Shown here: one piece after another, positions 1-8,015 of the stretch
How the letters are laid out: every line of letters begins with the position of its first letter
Numbering within the stretch: position 1 is the stretch's first letter
Assembly (NCBI GenBank): GCA_964569265.1
Contig: CAZMTO010000020.1
Coordinates: forward strand, 1 to 27,460
Reading direction: 5' to 3'
Length of the DNA stretch: 27,460 bases
Origin: Avidehalobacter sp964569265
GTDB lineage: Bacteria > Bacillota > Dehalobacteriia > UBA4068 > UBA4997
Translations under genes and position numbers: made by a program
Notes under the pieces: generated by a model
What the model was told of the DNA's origin: nothing
The model's database searches: none
What the model saw: the letters and a program-made list of their open reading frames with translations, nothing else

Positions 1-195
1 AGGTGCCTTTAGTCTGCAAGGGTGAAAAGGGAAGTCCGGTGAAAATCCGGCACGGTGCCGCCGCTGTTATGGTTGCTCTGCCAAGGGAGAAACCCCCACC
101 ATTGTATCGCTAAAGGGTGTTGCAAAACGCCTGATATGAGAAGGTTTGGCAGATTGTGTAATATTTTTACGCAGCCAGAAGTCAGAATACCTGCT
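1..195 (+). promoter_or_regulatory. Cobalamin (B12) riboswitch aptamer
   Basis: The conserved blocks of the AdoCbl/B12-box family are visible in order: AGGTGCC at 1-7, GGGAAGTCCGGTGAAAATCC at 29-48, the core GCCGCTGTTATGG at 59-71, and the 3' B12 box GCCAGAAGTCAGAATACCTG at 174-193. AGGT at the 5' edge can pair with ACCT near 189-192 as the closing P1 helix. The element starts exactly at the window edge, so its promoter and perhaps a few P1 bases lie outside. It is followed by two intrinsic terminators and then the large surface-protein gene, so it should work by transcription termination: B12 binding turns the gene off. That last step is inferred from the family's usual behaviour in Gram-positive bacteria. 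Confidence 0.93.
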
Positions 196-202
196 TAATT
201 GT

Positions 203-250
203 TTGCCACAAACTCTGTCGGCTATATAGCAGGGGTGGCAAGGCTTTTTT
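203..250 (+). terminator. First hairpin of the riboswitch expression platform
   Basis: TTGCCAC (203-209) pairs with GTGGCAA (235-241), with an inner CTG/CAG pairing, and a run of six T at 245-250 follows after GGC. It begins eight bases after the B12 box, where an expression platform is expected. The three-base gap before the T run makes it weaker than the next hairpin. It could be the regulated terminator or an alternative fold competing with it. Confidence 0.6.
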
Positions 251-266
251 CTGCACGGAAGAATAC

Positions 267-305
267 GGCTCCGCTGTCAAGGCAACTTGGCGGCGGGGCT
301 TTTTT
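267..305 (+). terminator. Strong intrinsic terminator in the B12 leader
   Basis: A 15-bp stem (267-281 with 286-300, including G-U pairs) is capped by a GCAA tetraloop of the GNRA type and followed directly by a T run (300-305). It lies between the riboswitch and the ribosome binding site of the surface protein, so transcription must pass it to reach the gene. With the hairpin at 203-250 it gives two terminators in tandem. Confidence 0.85.
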
Positions 306-365
306 GTTGGTATAACCCGCTTTTTGGCGGTTTATATAAAATTTTTAAGAAAGGAGTCTGTTGTA

Positions 366-3300
366 ATGAAGAAAAAGTTTTTAGCTTATCTGCTTACTTT
401 AACTATGCTGTTTAACATTGCAATGCCTTACGGCGCTTATGCTGCCGACTTGCAACTGAACGACATAGCCGGTGTGGTAGCAGGTAGCGAAACCGACGCT
501 GAAACTGACAACGACGCAACTGACGATGTCGCGGCCGATACACCTACCGCAGATGTACCGACCACCGATGATGAGCAGGAAGCTGCCGCGGGTGAACCCG
601 CAGCGGACGAGCCTGCCACAGAGGACGACAATTTTGCGGAATCTGACGGGAAGGAGGTTGCCGATGAGCCTGTAGCAGAAGAAGAAGCAGCAGAAGCTGT
701 TGATGAAGAAGCCGATGAGGAAGAAGCCGATGAGGAAGAAGCCGATGAGGAAGAAGCCGATATTGTTGGCGATGTTGCCGGTATTTTAGAAAACTTTACC
801 GGCTATGCCCTTAACGAAGGTATTATGCCGGTGGCAGAGGGTACCACTGTTACCTTTAGCAGCCTGCACGAAATGCAGATAAACAGCCTTAAGCTGTACA
901 CCTTTACCGATGGCGTAAAGGGTGATACCGACCTGCTGGCAGGCAACATGGTAGAAAACCGTGTTTATGCCCCGGTAAGCGTGGCTGCCGGTACCTATTG
1001 GGTAGAAGGTTATGACAGTAACGGCGGTTATAACGGTGGTTTGACTATCGAGGTAAAAGACGGTGTAGCCAACAGCTTTGCCGTTACCCGTATTTACAGT
1101 ATGGGCGTAGAGGGTACTTACACCCTGCCGGATGGCAGCCTTAAGACTTTTGAATACGGTAAGGATTACAAAATTGATGTAAAGCTTACTGATTCTGCCG
1201 GTAAAGCAAGAGAAAAGGTAGAAATCGGTAAAGACGGCGGCAACGGCAACCTTACCTGTTTTTGTATGCAGGGCGATACCGTGGCGGCTACCTTTACTGC
1301 GATTGGCGATATAGCGGCGACTTATCCCAAAGCCGAAACTGTTTCGGTTACTATGAGTGACGGCCTTGCTAAAACTATCTCTGCAAGGTTGTTGCAGGCT
1401 TACAAAATTACCGTAAAAGCTCCGGCAGGTTCTACTATTGCAGCCGGCAGACTTTGCAGATATTACACCTACGAATTTTCTGACCCGATTGATGTAATTG
1501 ACAATGAAAACGGTGTACAGGCAAGCTTTTGGGTAAGCAATGCACACGGTTATCAGTATGGTGATTCGGAGAAGCACTTTGTACGTGTGCAGCACCCCGA
1601 CGGTGTAACCAGTTGGAAGTTTGGCTGCTGGAACGAAACCGGCACTGTGGTTGAAGTTACTGCCGAAGATTTGAACATCGGCGGCAAATATACCCCCAAA
1701 ACTGTAACCAAAGATTTCTCCGACAATATTTACGATATCGGTAATATCTACCTGAGTGTAAATGCAGCCGGTTCTTTGCAGCTTAGCAAAGGTGCTTCTA
1801 AAGAATTGAATGTATGGCGTAACTGGCAGGCTAAAGATACCTACTGGCCTACTATGATTGCCCTGCCCGATGTTCATTATCAGGTGCTTAAGGTTGATGA
1901 TGACGGCAACATTGTTGAAGATAACGAAAATTCGGTTATCTCGATTATTGAAAACCCCAACCATTCTTCTCAGGCAACCATAAGCGCACAAAATGATGGT
2001 ACGGCGATTGTACTGGTTACTTATGATGCAGTAAGCCACCCTGATGCTATGGCCAAGGTGGCCACCGAGCCTGTAACCTTCTCTGCCATCTGGCCGGAAA
2101 ATACCGGTGTGTTTATAGTGCGTGTTGGCGGTGCTGCCTTACCAAACAGTATGACACTGCCGAATATAAAAACCGGCAAAACAATGACGCTTGACTCCGA
2201 GCTGGATGTTCTGTTCTATACAGGTGATGACGGTGCGGAATACAGCTTTACACCCATGATGTATGGTTCTTCTGTAAGCGTTGCACGTTCTAAGATTGTC
2301 GACGGCAAAATGGTCTTTGATAAGTTTACCACTGAAGGTGTTACCAATGAGAGCGGTAAAATTACCATTACAGGTTTGACCGAGGGTCGTCATGTTATCA
2401 AGGTATTTAACGGCGTAAGAGCATCTTATCAGGTTGTTACCGCGCATAAGGCAGGCTACACCATTACTCACAAGGATAAATCTCTTGTAACTGCCGAAAA
2501 CCCTGCCAAGGCAGGCGAAACCGTAACTGTTCAGTATAGCGGCCTTTATAACCCCATGGAGCATTTGGCGGGTGTTTACAACAATGCCCCCGGCATTTAT
2601 ATGGGTGATAAATACGGCAACATTGTTACCAACGATGTTTCTATTTTGGGCGGCTACTATGATTTTAGCTCTAACAGCCGTAACCAAAAGCTGGAGGTTA
2701 CTATTCCCAGTTATCACGATGAAGACACCTATGTTTTGGATGGCTCGTTGCATTTGGTAGGCTTTGGTGAGCATAAGGGCGGCCACCGCTCTCGCAGCTA
2801 CAGCCCGCAGGAGGCTCTGGGCGGTAACTCTCCTAATTCTGATGAGATTTTGAGCATATTGCCGCATACTGTTATCCCGACTGCACCGGCGCAGGTTACT
2901 CCTGTAAAGCTTATTTTTAAGGATAACAACGGCAAGGAATATACCAAAGCCGATTTAACAACTATTACGATTAAGGGCAGCACAGGCCGTGTTTATGAGC
3001 TTGAGGACGATGGTACCTTAAACGGCGTAATTGACAAGTATACCTACGAGGTTACCGGCCGTGGTGTTAAGTTTGCCTCCGGCAGCTTTAATGTCAGCGG
3101 CCGAGAAAACGAAACTGTTGCCATTGATTTGATTGTCAGCTCTCCCGATGCCTGGGACGGCTCTACCAAGACCGAACCTAAGCAAACTGATGGTGTTTAC
3201 CAGATTAGCAACGGTGAAGAACTTGCATGGTTTGTTGATAAAAGCACCGGTGGCGAGGCTGTTACCGGTGTGTTGACGGCTGATATTGACTTGGCAGAAT

Positions 3301-6300
3301 ATGTTTGGATAGATAAAAAAAGCGGTACCGAGAGTGCAACTATACTGGACGGTAAGGGCCATAAGGTATACGGTTTAAACGCTGTAAAAGGCTTGTTCAG
3401 TGTATTAGGTTACGGCTCTAAAATATCTAACCTTACGGTACAGGGTACAATCACCCCCAACGGCAATGCTGCGGGCGGTATTGCCGCTCAGATTACAGGC
3501 ACAACTATTGAAAACTGCTGCAACGAGGCTGTTTTCCTGTCTAACTCCGGTAAGATAGGTGGTATTGTAGGTGTGGTAACTAATGCGTATTTTGGTGCTG
3601 CCAAGGATTCGTTAAGTACAATCACCAACTGTGTAAACAAAGGCTCTATCACCTCTACCGGTGTCAATTATCAATACTTTGGCGGTATTGCCGGTTGTGC
3701 TTATCAGGTATACTTAACGATAGAAAATTGTTATAATACCGCTGATATTACGGCAGGCACTAAATTAGGCGGTATTCTGGGCGAAGGCCTTGGTATATCG
3801 GCTGAAAAGCCGGTTATAGTTAAAAATTGCTACAACACCGGCAAGGCAACCATGGGCGTTGTTGGCAACCTGGGCGCTAATGCTACCGTAGAAAGCTGCG
3901 TATACTTGAACACTGCCGCTGACGCCGACGCTTACGGCAAGCCTGTAACCGCTGATGAATTGCAGGGCTTTGCTCCTGCCGACAGCAACTTTAAGCTGCT
4001 GTGTGCCGGCGGCAACCCGGTTTTGCCCTGGCAGGTTAACGGTGCCAAGGTTCACAGCCACAATACTGACGGTGTGGTAACTGCCCACACCTGTACCACC
4101 AACGGCTACACCACCTATAAGTGTACGGAATGTGGCAAAGACTACAAAACCGACCTGACCTATGCTCTGGGCCACGAGGTAAGCGATAAGGTAGTAGAGG
4201 ATCACCCGGCATACACAATGAACGAGTGTGTACGTTATTCTGATTGTCACGAAAAATTGCGGAATTGGAAGAACGACAACTTTAAGTATATGACCATTTC
4301 TGACAGTGACCTGAGTAATTTGGCACTTACTATGGGTGATGCTGCCCAGTGGACTTATAATGCACAGACTCAGCGCTTTGAGGCCGGCAAAAACGCTACT
4401 GCCAATGCGGCTGCCGAATTTACCTTTACAGTAGATAAAACTGCTGTTTTGGCCTTTAATTACGGTTACGTAAAAACCTGGGGGTCTTACGATGACACTA
4501 TGACGGTGTTGCTGACCAAGCAGGGTGTAGAAGAACCTAAATTGTCCGAAACCTTGCAGGACGATAATATTGACAAAAACTTTATGGGTGTGCTGGATGC
4601 CGGCACCTATACCTTAAAGCTGGAATATGTTTATGTTCCTGTTTCTTACTATGGCGGTATACTTTCGGGCAACCAGGAATACGGCTATTTTGGCGGTGTA
4701 GAGCTTATTGCCTATGAAAACGCCGCCGATGCTGAAAATTCTATGGCGTTTTATAACGAAGCTAAGGTTGTAATCGAACAGATTGATGCCCTGCCCGCTG
4801 TTGGCAAGCTGGCATTAACCGATAAAGACGCGGTAAACGCTACACGCAAGGCTTATGACGCATTGTCTGACGGTGCTAAGGAGTATGTAAGCAATTTAAG
4901 CGTGCTGGTTGCTGCCGAAGCACAGATTAAGCAACTGCAAAAAGAAGCCGATGATTCGGCGGCTGAAAGCAAAGGTATGAAGGTTACCTTCCGCCTTATC
5001 GGCTCTACTCTGGCGGAAGAAGACGTAGACCTGAGCGAGGGCCTGGCAGGCTTCCATGGGGCAACCTACCAAACGTGGATTAAAACTACCACCTATACTA
5101 TTGAAAAAGGTGATGTGGTTGCCGATGTGTTTGAAAGGGCGCTTAAAGACCACAACCTTACCTATATTGGCGGCCGTAACTGGGTATCGGCAATTACCGC
5201 GCCCGAAGCTTTGGGCGGCTACACCCTGTATGAACGCCAAAACGGTGCCAGCTCCGGTTGGATGTACACCGTAAACGGTATTCACGTTAACAAAACGATG
5301 GATGATTGGGTTTTGAAGAACGGTGACCAGATTATCTGGCACTATATTAACGACTATAACTACGAAGATGACCAGTGGTACGGCGGCAGCGAGGGCAACA
5401 GCAGCACCTTCCAATTGTGGCTTAAAGCCCCCGATGTTGACCCGAATGGCAGCAGCGGCGGCGGTGGTGCCGGTGGTGGTGCGGCTGTTTCTACCGAAGT
5501 AAACCCGGTTATAAAGGTTGATGCCAACGGCGAGGCTAAGGTAAGCCTGAGCAGCGGCGAGGTTAAAAATATTGTGGCCGAAGCTAAAGAGGCCGGTGCC
5601 GACGAAATTCTGGTTCAGCCCAAGCTTGACAGCGAGGCTAACAAGGTAACGGTAAATATCCCGACTATTGCCGCTAAAACCATAGCCAACGATGCTAACG
5701 CCGACCTGCGCGTAAAGAGCGACATCGCTGACATCAAGATTGGTAAAGATGATTTGGCTAAGCTGGGCACCAACGGCAACCTTACTGTTGCTGCCGCAGC
5801 CAAAGACGGTGCAGTGGTAATTACGGTTACTGCTGACGGCAAAAATATTGACCTGAACGACAGCACTGTTACCATAGCTAAGGCAAATGCCGGCGTCAAA
5901 GATGTTCTGGTGCTGGTAAATGCCGATGGCACCGAGCAGGTTATTAAACGTTCTGTTGCCGGTATAAACGGCGTTACCGCACCTATTGGCGGCAACTGCA
6001 CGGTTAAGTTGGTAAGCAAAAACGTAACCTTTAACGATACTGCCAAGCATTGGGCTAAAGAAGCCGCTGAATTTGTAGCAGCGCGCGAAATCTTTAATGG
6101 TACAGGCGTAAAAACCTTTGCTCCCAACGACAAGATGGATCGTGCTATGGTAGCAACGGTGCTGTGGCGCCTGCAAAACGAGCCTGCCCCGAAGGCTGCC
6201 GGCAAGTTTAATGATGCAGTGGCTGATTGGGCTAAACAGGCTGTTATTTGGGCCGCAGAACAGAACATTGTTAACGGCGATGAAAACGGCAGCTTTAACG

Positions 6301-6560
6301 GCGAAAACGCTGTAACCCGCCAGGAACTGGCAGCAATGCTGTATCGCTACGCCAAGGCAACCGATATGGACACTACCGCAACTGCCAAGCTGGATAAATT
6401 TACTGACAGTGCCAAAGTAGCAGATTGGGCCACCGACGCTATGAAGTGGATGGTGGGCAGCGGCCTGATGAAGGGCAACGATGACAACACTATTAACCCC
6501 AACGGCACTGCTACACGTGCAGAAGTAGCTACAGTTATTATGCGTTTGCTTAGCAAGTAG
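366..6560 (+). CDS. Giant SLH-anchored surface protein with a transcobalamin-like DUF4430 domain
   Basis: Secreted cell-surface protein of 2064 residues, probably a B12-responsive binding protein or adhesin. The ATG at 366 is chosen because AAGGAG (351-356) lies 9 bases upstream and it begins a clear signal peptide (MKKK, hydrophobic core, AYA/AD cleavage near residue 27); an in-frame TTG at 324 would bury this. Order seen: acidic Asp/Glu/Ala-rich linker (about 40-135) with tandem EEEAD units; beta-rich modules (150-930); GLUG-like beta-helix repeats with GGIAG/GGIVG and ENC-N turns (945-1180); a zinc-ribbon-like CxxC segment (HTC at 1241-1243, CTEC at 1253-1256); a jelly-roll-like module (1305-1450); a helical linker (1465-1530); a DUF4430/transcobalamin C-terminal-like domain (about 1575-1665, with SGWMYTVNG and the VLKNGDQIIWHY strand); a Gly-rich linker (1697-1706); a beta module; three SLH domains (about 1886-2060) that would bind secondary wall polymer. 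Control by the upstream B12 riboswitch supports a cobalamin role; ligand binding itself is inferred. Confidence 0.93.
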   Translation: MKKKFLAYLLTLTMLFNIAMPYGAYAADLQLNDIAGVVAGSETDAETDNDATDDVAADTPTADVPTTDDEQEAAAGEPAADEPATEDDNFAESDGKEVADEPVAEEEAAEAVDEEADEEEADEEEADEEEADIVGDVAGILENFTGYALNEGIMPVAEGTTVTFSSLHEMQINSLKLYTFTDGVKGDTDLLAGNMVENRVYAPVSVAAGTYWVEGYDSNGGYNGGLTIEVKDGVANSFAVTRIYSMGVEGTYTLPDGSLKTFEYGKDYKIDVKLTDSAGKAREKVEIGKDGGNGNLTCFCMQGDTVAATFTAIGDIAATYPKAETVSVTMSDGLAKTISARLLQAYKITVKAPAGSTIAAGRLCRYYTYEFSDPIDVIDNENGVQASFWVSNAHGYQYGDSEKHFVRVQHPDGVTSWKFGCWNETGTVVEVTAEDLNIGGKYTPKTVTKDFSDNIYDIGNIYLSVNAAGSLQLSKGASKELNVWRNWQAKDTYWPTMIALPDVHYQVLKVDDDGNIVEDNENSVISIIENPNHSSQATISAQNDGTAIVLVTYDAVSHPDAMAKVATEPVTFSAIWPENTGVFIVRVGGAALPNSMTLPNIKTGKTMTLDSELDVLFYTGDDGAEYSFTPMMYGSSVSVARSKIVDGKMVFDKFTTEGVTNESGKITITGLTEGRHVIKVFNGVRASYQVVTAHKAGYTITHKDKSLVTAENPAKAGETVTVQYSGLYNPMEHLAGVYNNAPGIYMGDKYGNIVTNDVSILGGYYDFSSNSRNQKLEVTIPSYHDEDTYVLDGSLHLVGFGEHKGGHRSRSYSPQEALGGNSPNSDEILSILPHTVIPTAPAQVTPVKLIFKDNNGKEYTKADLTTITIKGSTGRVYELEDDGTLNGVIDKYTYEVTGRGVKFASGSFNVSGRENETVAIDLIVSSPDAWDGSTKTEPKQTDGVYQISNGEELAWFVDKSTGGEAVTGVLTADIDLAEYVWIDKKSGTESATILDGKGHKVYGLNAVKGLFSVLGYGSKISNLTVQGTITPNGNAAGGIAAQITGTTIENCCNEAVFLSNSGKIGGIVGVVTNAYFGAAKDSLSTITNCVNKGSITSTGVNYQYFGGIAGCAYQVYLTIENCYNTADITAGTKLGGILGEGLGISAEKPVIVKNCYNTGKATMGVVGNLGANATVESCVYLNTAADADAYGKPVTADELQGFAPADSNFKLLCAGGNPVLPWQVNGAKVHSHNTDGVVTAHTCTTNGYTTYKCTECGKDYKTDLTYALGHEVSDKVVEDHPAYTMNECVRYSDCHEKLRNWKNDNFKYMTISDSDLSNLALTMGDAAQWTYNAQTQRFEAGKNATANAAAEFTFTVDKTAVLAFNYGYVKTWGSYDDTMTVLLTKQGVEEPKLSETLQDDNIDKNFMGVLDAGTYTLKLEYVYVPVSYYGGILSGNQEYGYFGGVELIAYENAADAENSMAFYNEAKVVIEQIDALPAVGKLALTDKDAVNATRKAYDALSDGAKEYVSNLSVLVAAEAQIKQLQKEADDSAAESKGMKVTFRLIGSTLAEEDVDLSEGLAGFHGATYQTWIKTTTYTIEKGDVVADVFERALKDHNLTYIGGRNWVSAITAPEALGGYTLYERQNGASSGWMYTVNGIHVNKTMDDWVLKNGDQIIWHYINDYNYEDDQWYGGSEGNSSTFQLWLKAPDVDPNGSSGGGGAGGGAAVSTEVNPVIKVDANGEAKVSLSSGEVKNIVAEAKEAGADEILVQPKLDSEANKVTVNIPTIAAKTIANDANADLRVKSDIADIKIGKDDLAKLGTNGNLTVAAAAKDGAVVITVTADGKNIDLNDSTVTIAKANAGVKDVLVLVNADGTEQVIKRSVAGINGVTAPIGGNCTVKLVSKNVTFNDTAKHWAKEAAEFVAAREIFNGTGVKTFAPNDKMDRAMVATVLWRLQNEPAPKAAGKFNDAVADWAKQAVIWAAEQNIVNGDENGSFNGENAVTRQELAAMLYRYAKATDMDTTATAKLDKFTDSAKVADWATDAMKWMVGSGLMKGNDDNTINPNGTATRAEVATVIMRLLSK
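705..761 (+). repeat. 15-bp in-frame tandem repeat encoding EEADE units
   Basis: The unit GAAGAAGCCGATGAG occurs at 705-719, 720-734 and 735-749, with a 12-base partial fourth copy at 750-761. Copies are identical at the nucleotide level, so the array is recent or homogenised. The period is a multiple of three, so gain or loss of units would lengthen or shorten the acidic linker next to the signal peptide without a frameshift. Confidence 0.9.
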
Positions 6561-6573
6561 AATTACCGGAATT

Positions 6574-6744
6574 GACAATAGCGGCACATCTGCTGTGTCA
6601 TATAATTTCTCGCTTGTCGGCGTACTGTCAGTACGCCTCCGGCGACTCGAAATTCTATTCCTTGCATCTGCACCACTCTTGCAATTCCTTGACTTTAGGT
6701 GCGTAACCGGCAATAGCGGCACATCTACTTTGTCATATAATTTC
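6574..6744 (+). repeat. Structured dispersed repeat, copy 1
   Basis: A unit starting GACAATAGCGGCACATCTGC at 6574 is followed by an imperfect hairpin and then, 135 bases later (6709), by a second partial copy of the same start. The hairpin core is GGCGTAC (6619-6625) with GTACGCC (6631-6637), extended by GTCG/CGAC and AATTTC/GAAATT arms. Copy 2 lies at 21415-21578 with the same 135-base spacing. It begins 14 bases after the surface-protein stop codon. Open reading frames crossing it are not gene-like. It is probably a non-autonomous palindromic element or conserved 3' structural element; which one is unknown. Confidence 0.85.
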
Positions 6745-6818
6745 AATCAAGGCTGCCTGCCAAGGTATGTAGGGCGGTGGGTGGGAATAGATAATTGTTC
6801 CTTCAGCCTTGATTGAAA
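6741..6818. repeat. 15-bp perfect inverted repeat with 48-base loop
   Basis: TTTCAATCAAGGCTG (6741-6755) is exactly complementary to CAGCCTTGATTGAAA (6804-6818). The left arm abuts the end of the partial direct repeat at 6709-6744. The loop holds a G-rich stretch (GTAGGGCGGTGGGTGGG). No T run follows beyond AAAAAC, so it is not a convincing terminator. It could be the ends of a degenerate small element or a stable stem in the 3' untranslated RNA. Confidence 0.7.
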
Positions 6819-6869
6819 AACTTACAAACACTTGCGGTGCAGGGCAAGGCTGCTGTGTACGAAAATAAA

Positions 6870-6908
6870 AAACGGAGTTAGGCTATATAGCTTAGCTCCG
6901 TTTTTTTT
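6870..6908 (+). terminator. Intrinsic terminator after the surface-protein gene
   Basis: ACGGAGTTA pairs with TAGCTCCGT (one G-U), and the inner GCTATATAGC is itself palindromic. Eight T (6901-6908, after GTT) follow on the plus strand and a run of A precedes, so it may work in both directions. This is the only clear terminator between the surface protein and the glycosyltransferase. The remaining sequence from 6909 to 7030 shows nothing I can assign. Confidence 0.85.
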
Positions 6909-7031
6909 GCACAAGGCAGTAAAGGTGTTATCTAACGCGTAAAGGCAATTTTTACGTTAATAGCGGTTGTCGGGCATAGTCAGTAAAATTTAGTAAAATA
7001 TTATAAAAAGTGGTATTCAGTTTAAAAAAAA

Positions 7032-7064
7032 GCGGTAAACTTTAGGCAAATAAAGCTAAACCGC
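7032..7064 (+). promoter_or_regulatory. Leader hairpin directly before the GT8 ribosome binding site
   Basis: GCGGT (7032-7036) pairs with ACCGC (7060-7064) and CTTTA (7040-7044) with TAAAG (7051-7055) around a six-base loop. The hairpin ends two bases before the AGGAGGT ribosome binding site (7067-7073). It may set mRNA stability or ribosome access; no ligand or protein can be named. Confidence 0.45.
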
Positions 7065-7077
7065 ACAGGAGGTAACT

Positions 7078-7899
7078 ATGGATACTAAAGCTGATAAAAT
7101 GAATTTGCTGGTAACGCTGGATGCTAACTATTTGCCATACCTAAATGTTATGTTGTTTTCTCTGTTGCAGGCCAACCCCGGCTGCTGCTTTGATGTTTAT
7201 CTGCTTCATTCGTCGATAACGGCAGGGCAGGTGACGGCAACGCGCCAACTGCTGGCGGGCAGGGGCAATTTGCTTATGCTAAACGCCGACGAGGTTGGGC
7301 TGGTTGATGCGCCGACAACGGCTCGCTACCCCAAGGAGATATATTACCGTATTTTTGCGGCCAAATATCTGCCGGACAATTTAGACCGTGTGCTGTATTT
7401 AGACCCCGATTTGATAGTAAACGGGCCGCTTGCCGAACTTTATAATATGCCGCTTGACGATTATTACTTTGCGGCGGCTTCTCATACCGGGCCGCTTATG
7501 CAAAAGGTGAACGAAATTCGCCTTGATATGGAGGACGACAGTCCATATATAAATTCCGGCTTGATGTTGATGAATTTGCAGCGCCTGCGGGTCGAACAGA
7601 ATTACGACGATGTTTTTAACTTTATTGAAAAACGGCGCAACACCCTGATACTGCCGGATCAGGACATTATAAGCGGGCTGTACGGCAGCAAAATTTTTGC
7701 CCTTGATACTTTTAAGTACAATATGACGGAGCGTTTGTTCAGGCTGCACGCACCGTTTGAAAAAGACCTTAACCTTGATTGGGTGCGCAAAAATTCGGTG
7801 ATAATACATTACTGCGGTCGCAACAAACCGTGGAAGGAAAATTATCGCGGTGTGTTAGATGTTTTCTATAAAGAGGCGGTGGCCAAAATGCAGCAGTAA
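7078..7899 (+). CDS. Family 8 glycosyltransferase (GT8)
   Basis: Retaining glycosyltransferase of the GT8 family (LgtC/glycogenin type), 273 residues, which transfers a sugar, typically galactose or glucose, from a UDP-sugar to a cell-envelope glycan. Visible motifs: the N-terminal nucleotide-binding strand NLLVTLDANYLPYL (9-22), the metal-binding DxD as YLDPDLIV (D109, D111), YINSGLMLMNL (157-167), DQDIIS (194-199), and the C-terminal metal/substrate motif IIHYCGRNKPWK (242-253). There is no transmembrane segment, so it acts in the cytoplasm at the membrane face. The ATG at 7078 follows AGGAGGT with ideal spacing. It stands alone between terminators, so acceptor and pathway cannot be read from context; a role in glycosylating wall polymer or surface protein is possible but unsupported. 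Confidence 0.9.
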   Translation: MDTKADKMNLLVTLDANYLPYLNVMLFSLLQANPGCCFDVYLLHSSITAGQVTATRQLLAGRGNLLMLNADEVGLVDAPTTARYPKEIYYRIFAAKYLPDNLDRVLYLDPDLIVNGPLAELYNMPLDDYYFAAASHTGPLMQKVNEIRLDMEDDSPYINSGLMLMNLQRLRVEQNYDDVFNFIEKRRNTLILPDQDIISGLYGSKIFALDTFKYNMTERLFRLHAPFEKDLNLDWVRKNSVIIHYCGRNKPWKENYRGVLDVFYKEAVAKMQQ

Positions 7900-7920
7900 T
7901 AGTTTGGGCCCCGGCAGGCA

Positions 7921-8010
7921 GCCTTGCGCAAAATATCGCAGGCTTTTCGACAAAACTAAATATTATGGCAAAAAAATCCTCCGGCTAAAACAGTCGGAGG
8001 ATTGATTTTT
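7921..8010. terminator. Convergent terminators between GT8 and citC
   Basis: Two hairpins lie between the facing genes. The first (7921-7948) pairs GCC-TGCG with CGCA-GGC and runs into TTTTC. The second is stronger: AATCCTCCG (7975-7983) with CGGAGGATT (7995-8003), flanked by A on the left and T on the right, so it can stop transcription from both sides. Confidence 0.8.
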
Positions 8011-8015
8011 GCGGT

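Noticed and set aside
324..365. Upstream TTG start for the surface protein
   Set aside because: It would add 14 residues before the signal peptide and lies upstream of the good AAGGAG site that serves the ATG at 366.
786..2039. 417-codon minus-strand frame inside the same gene
   Set aside because: Antisense to recognisable beta modules with a signal peptide upstream; no start signals and no recognisable family.
4896..6746. 616-codon reading frame on the minus strand inside the surface-protein gene
   Set aside because: It is a shadow of the strong codon bias of the plus-strand gene, runs through the dispersed repeat, has low-complexity sequence with no domain, and lacks a ribosome binding site.
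6595..6816. 73-codon frame after the surface protein
   Set aside because: Lies wholly in the structured repeat and inverted repeat; the same kind of spurious frame appears in copy 2.
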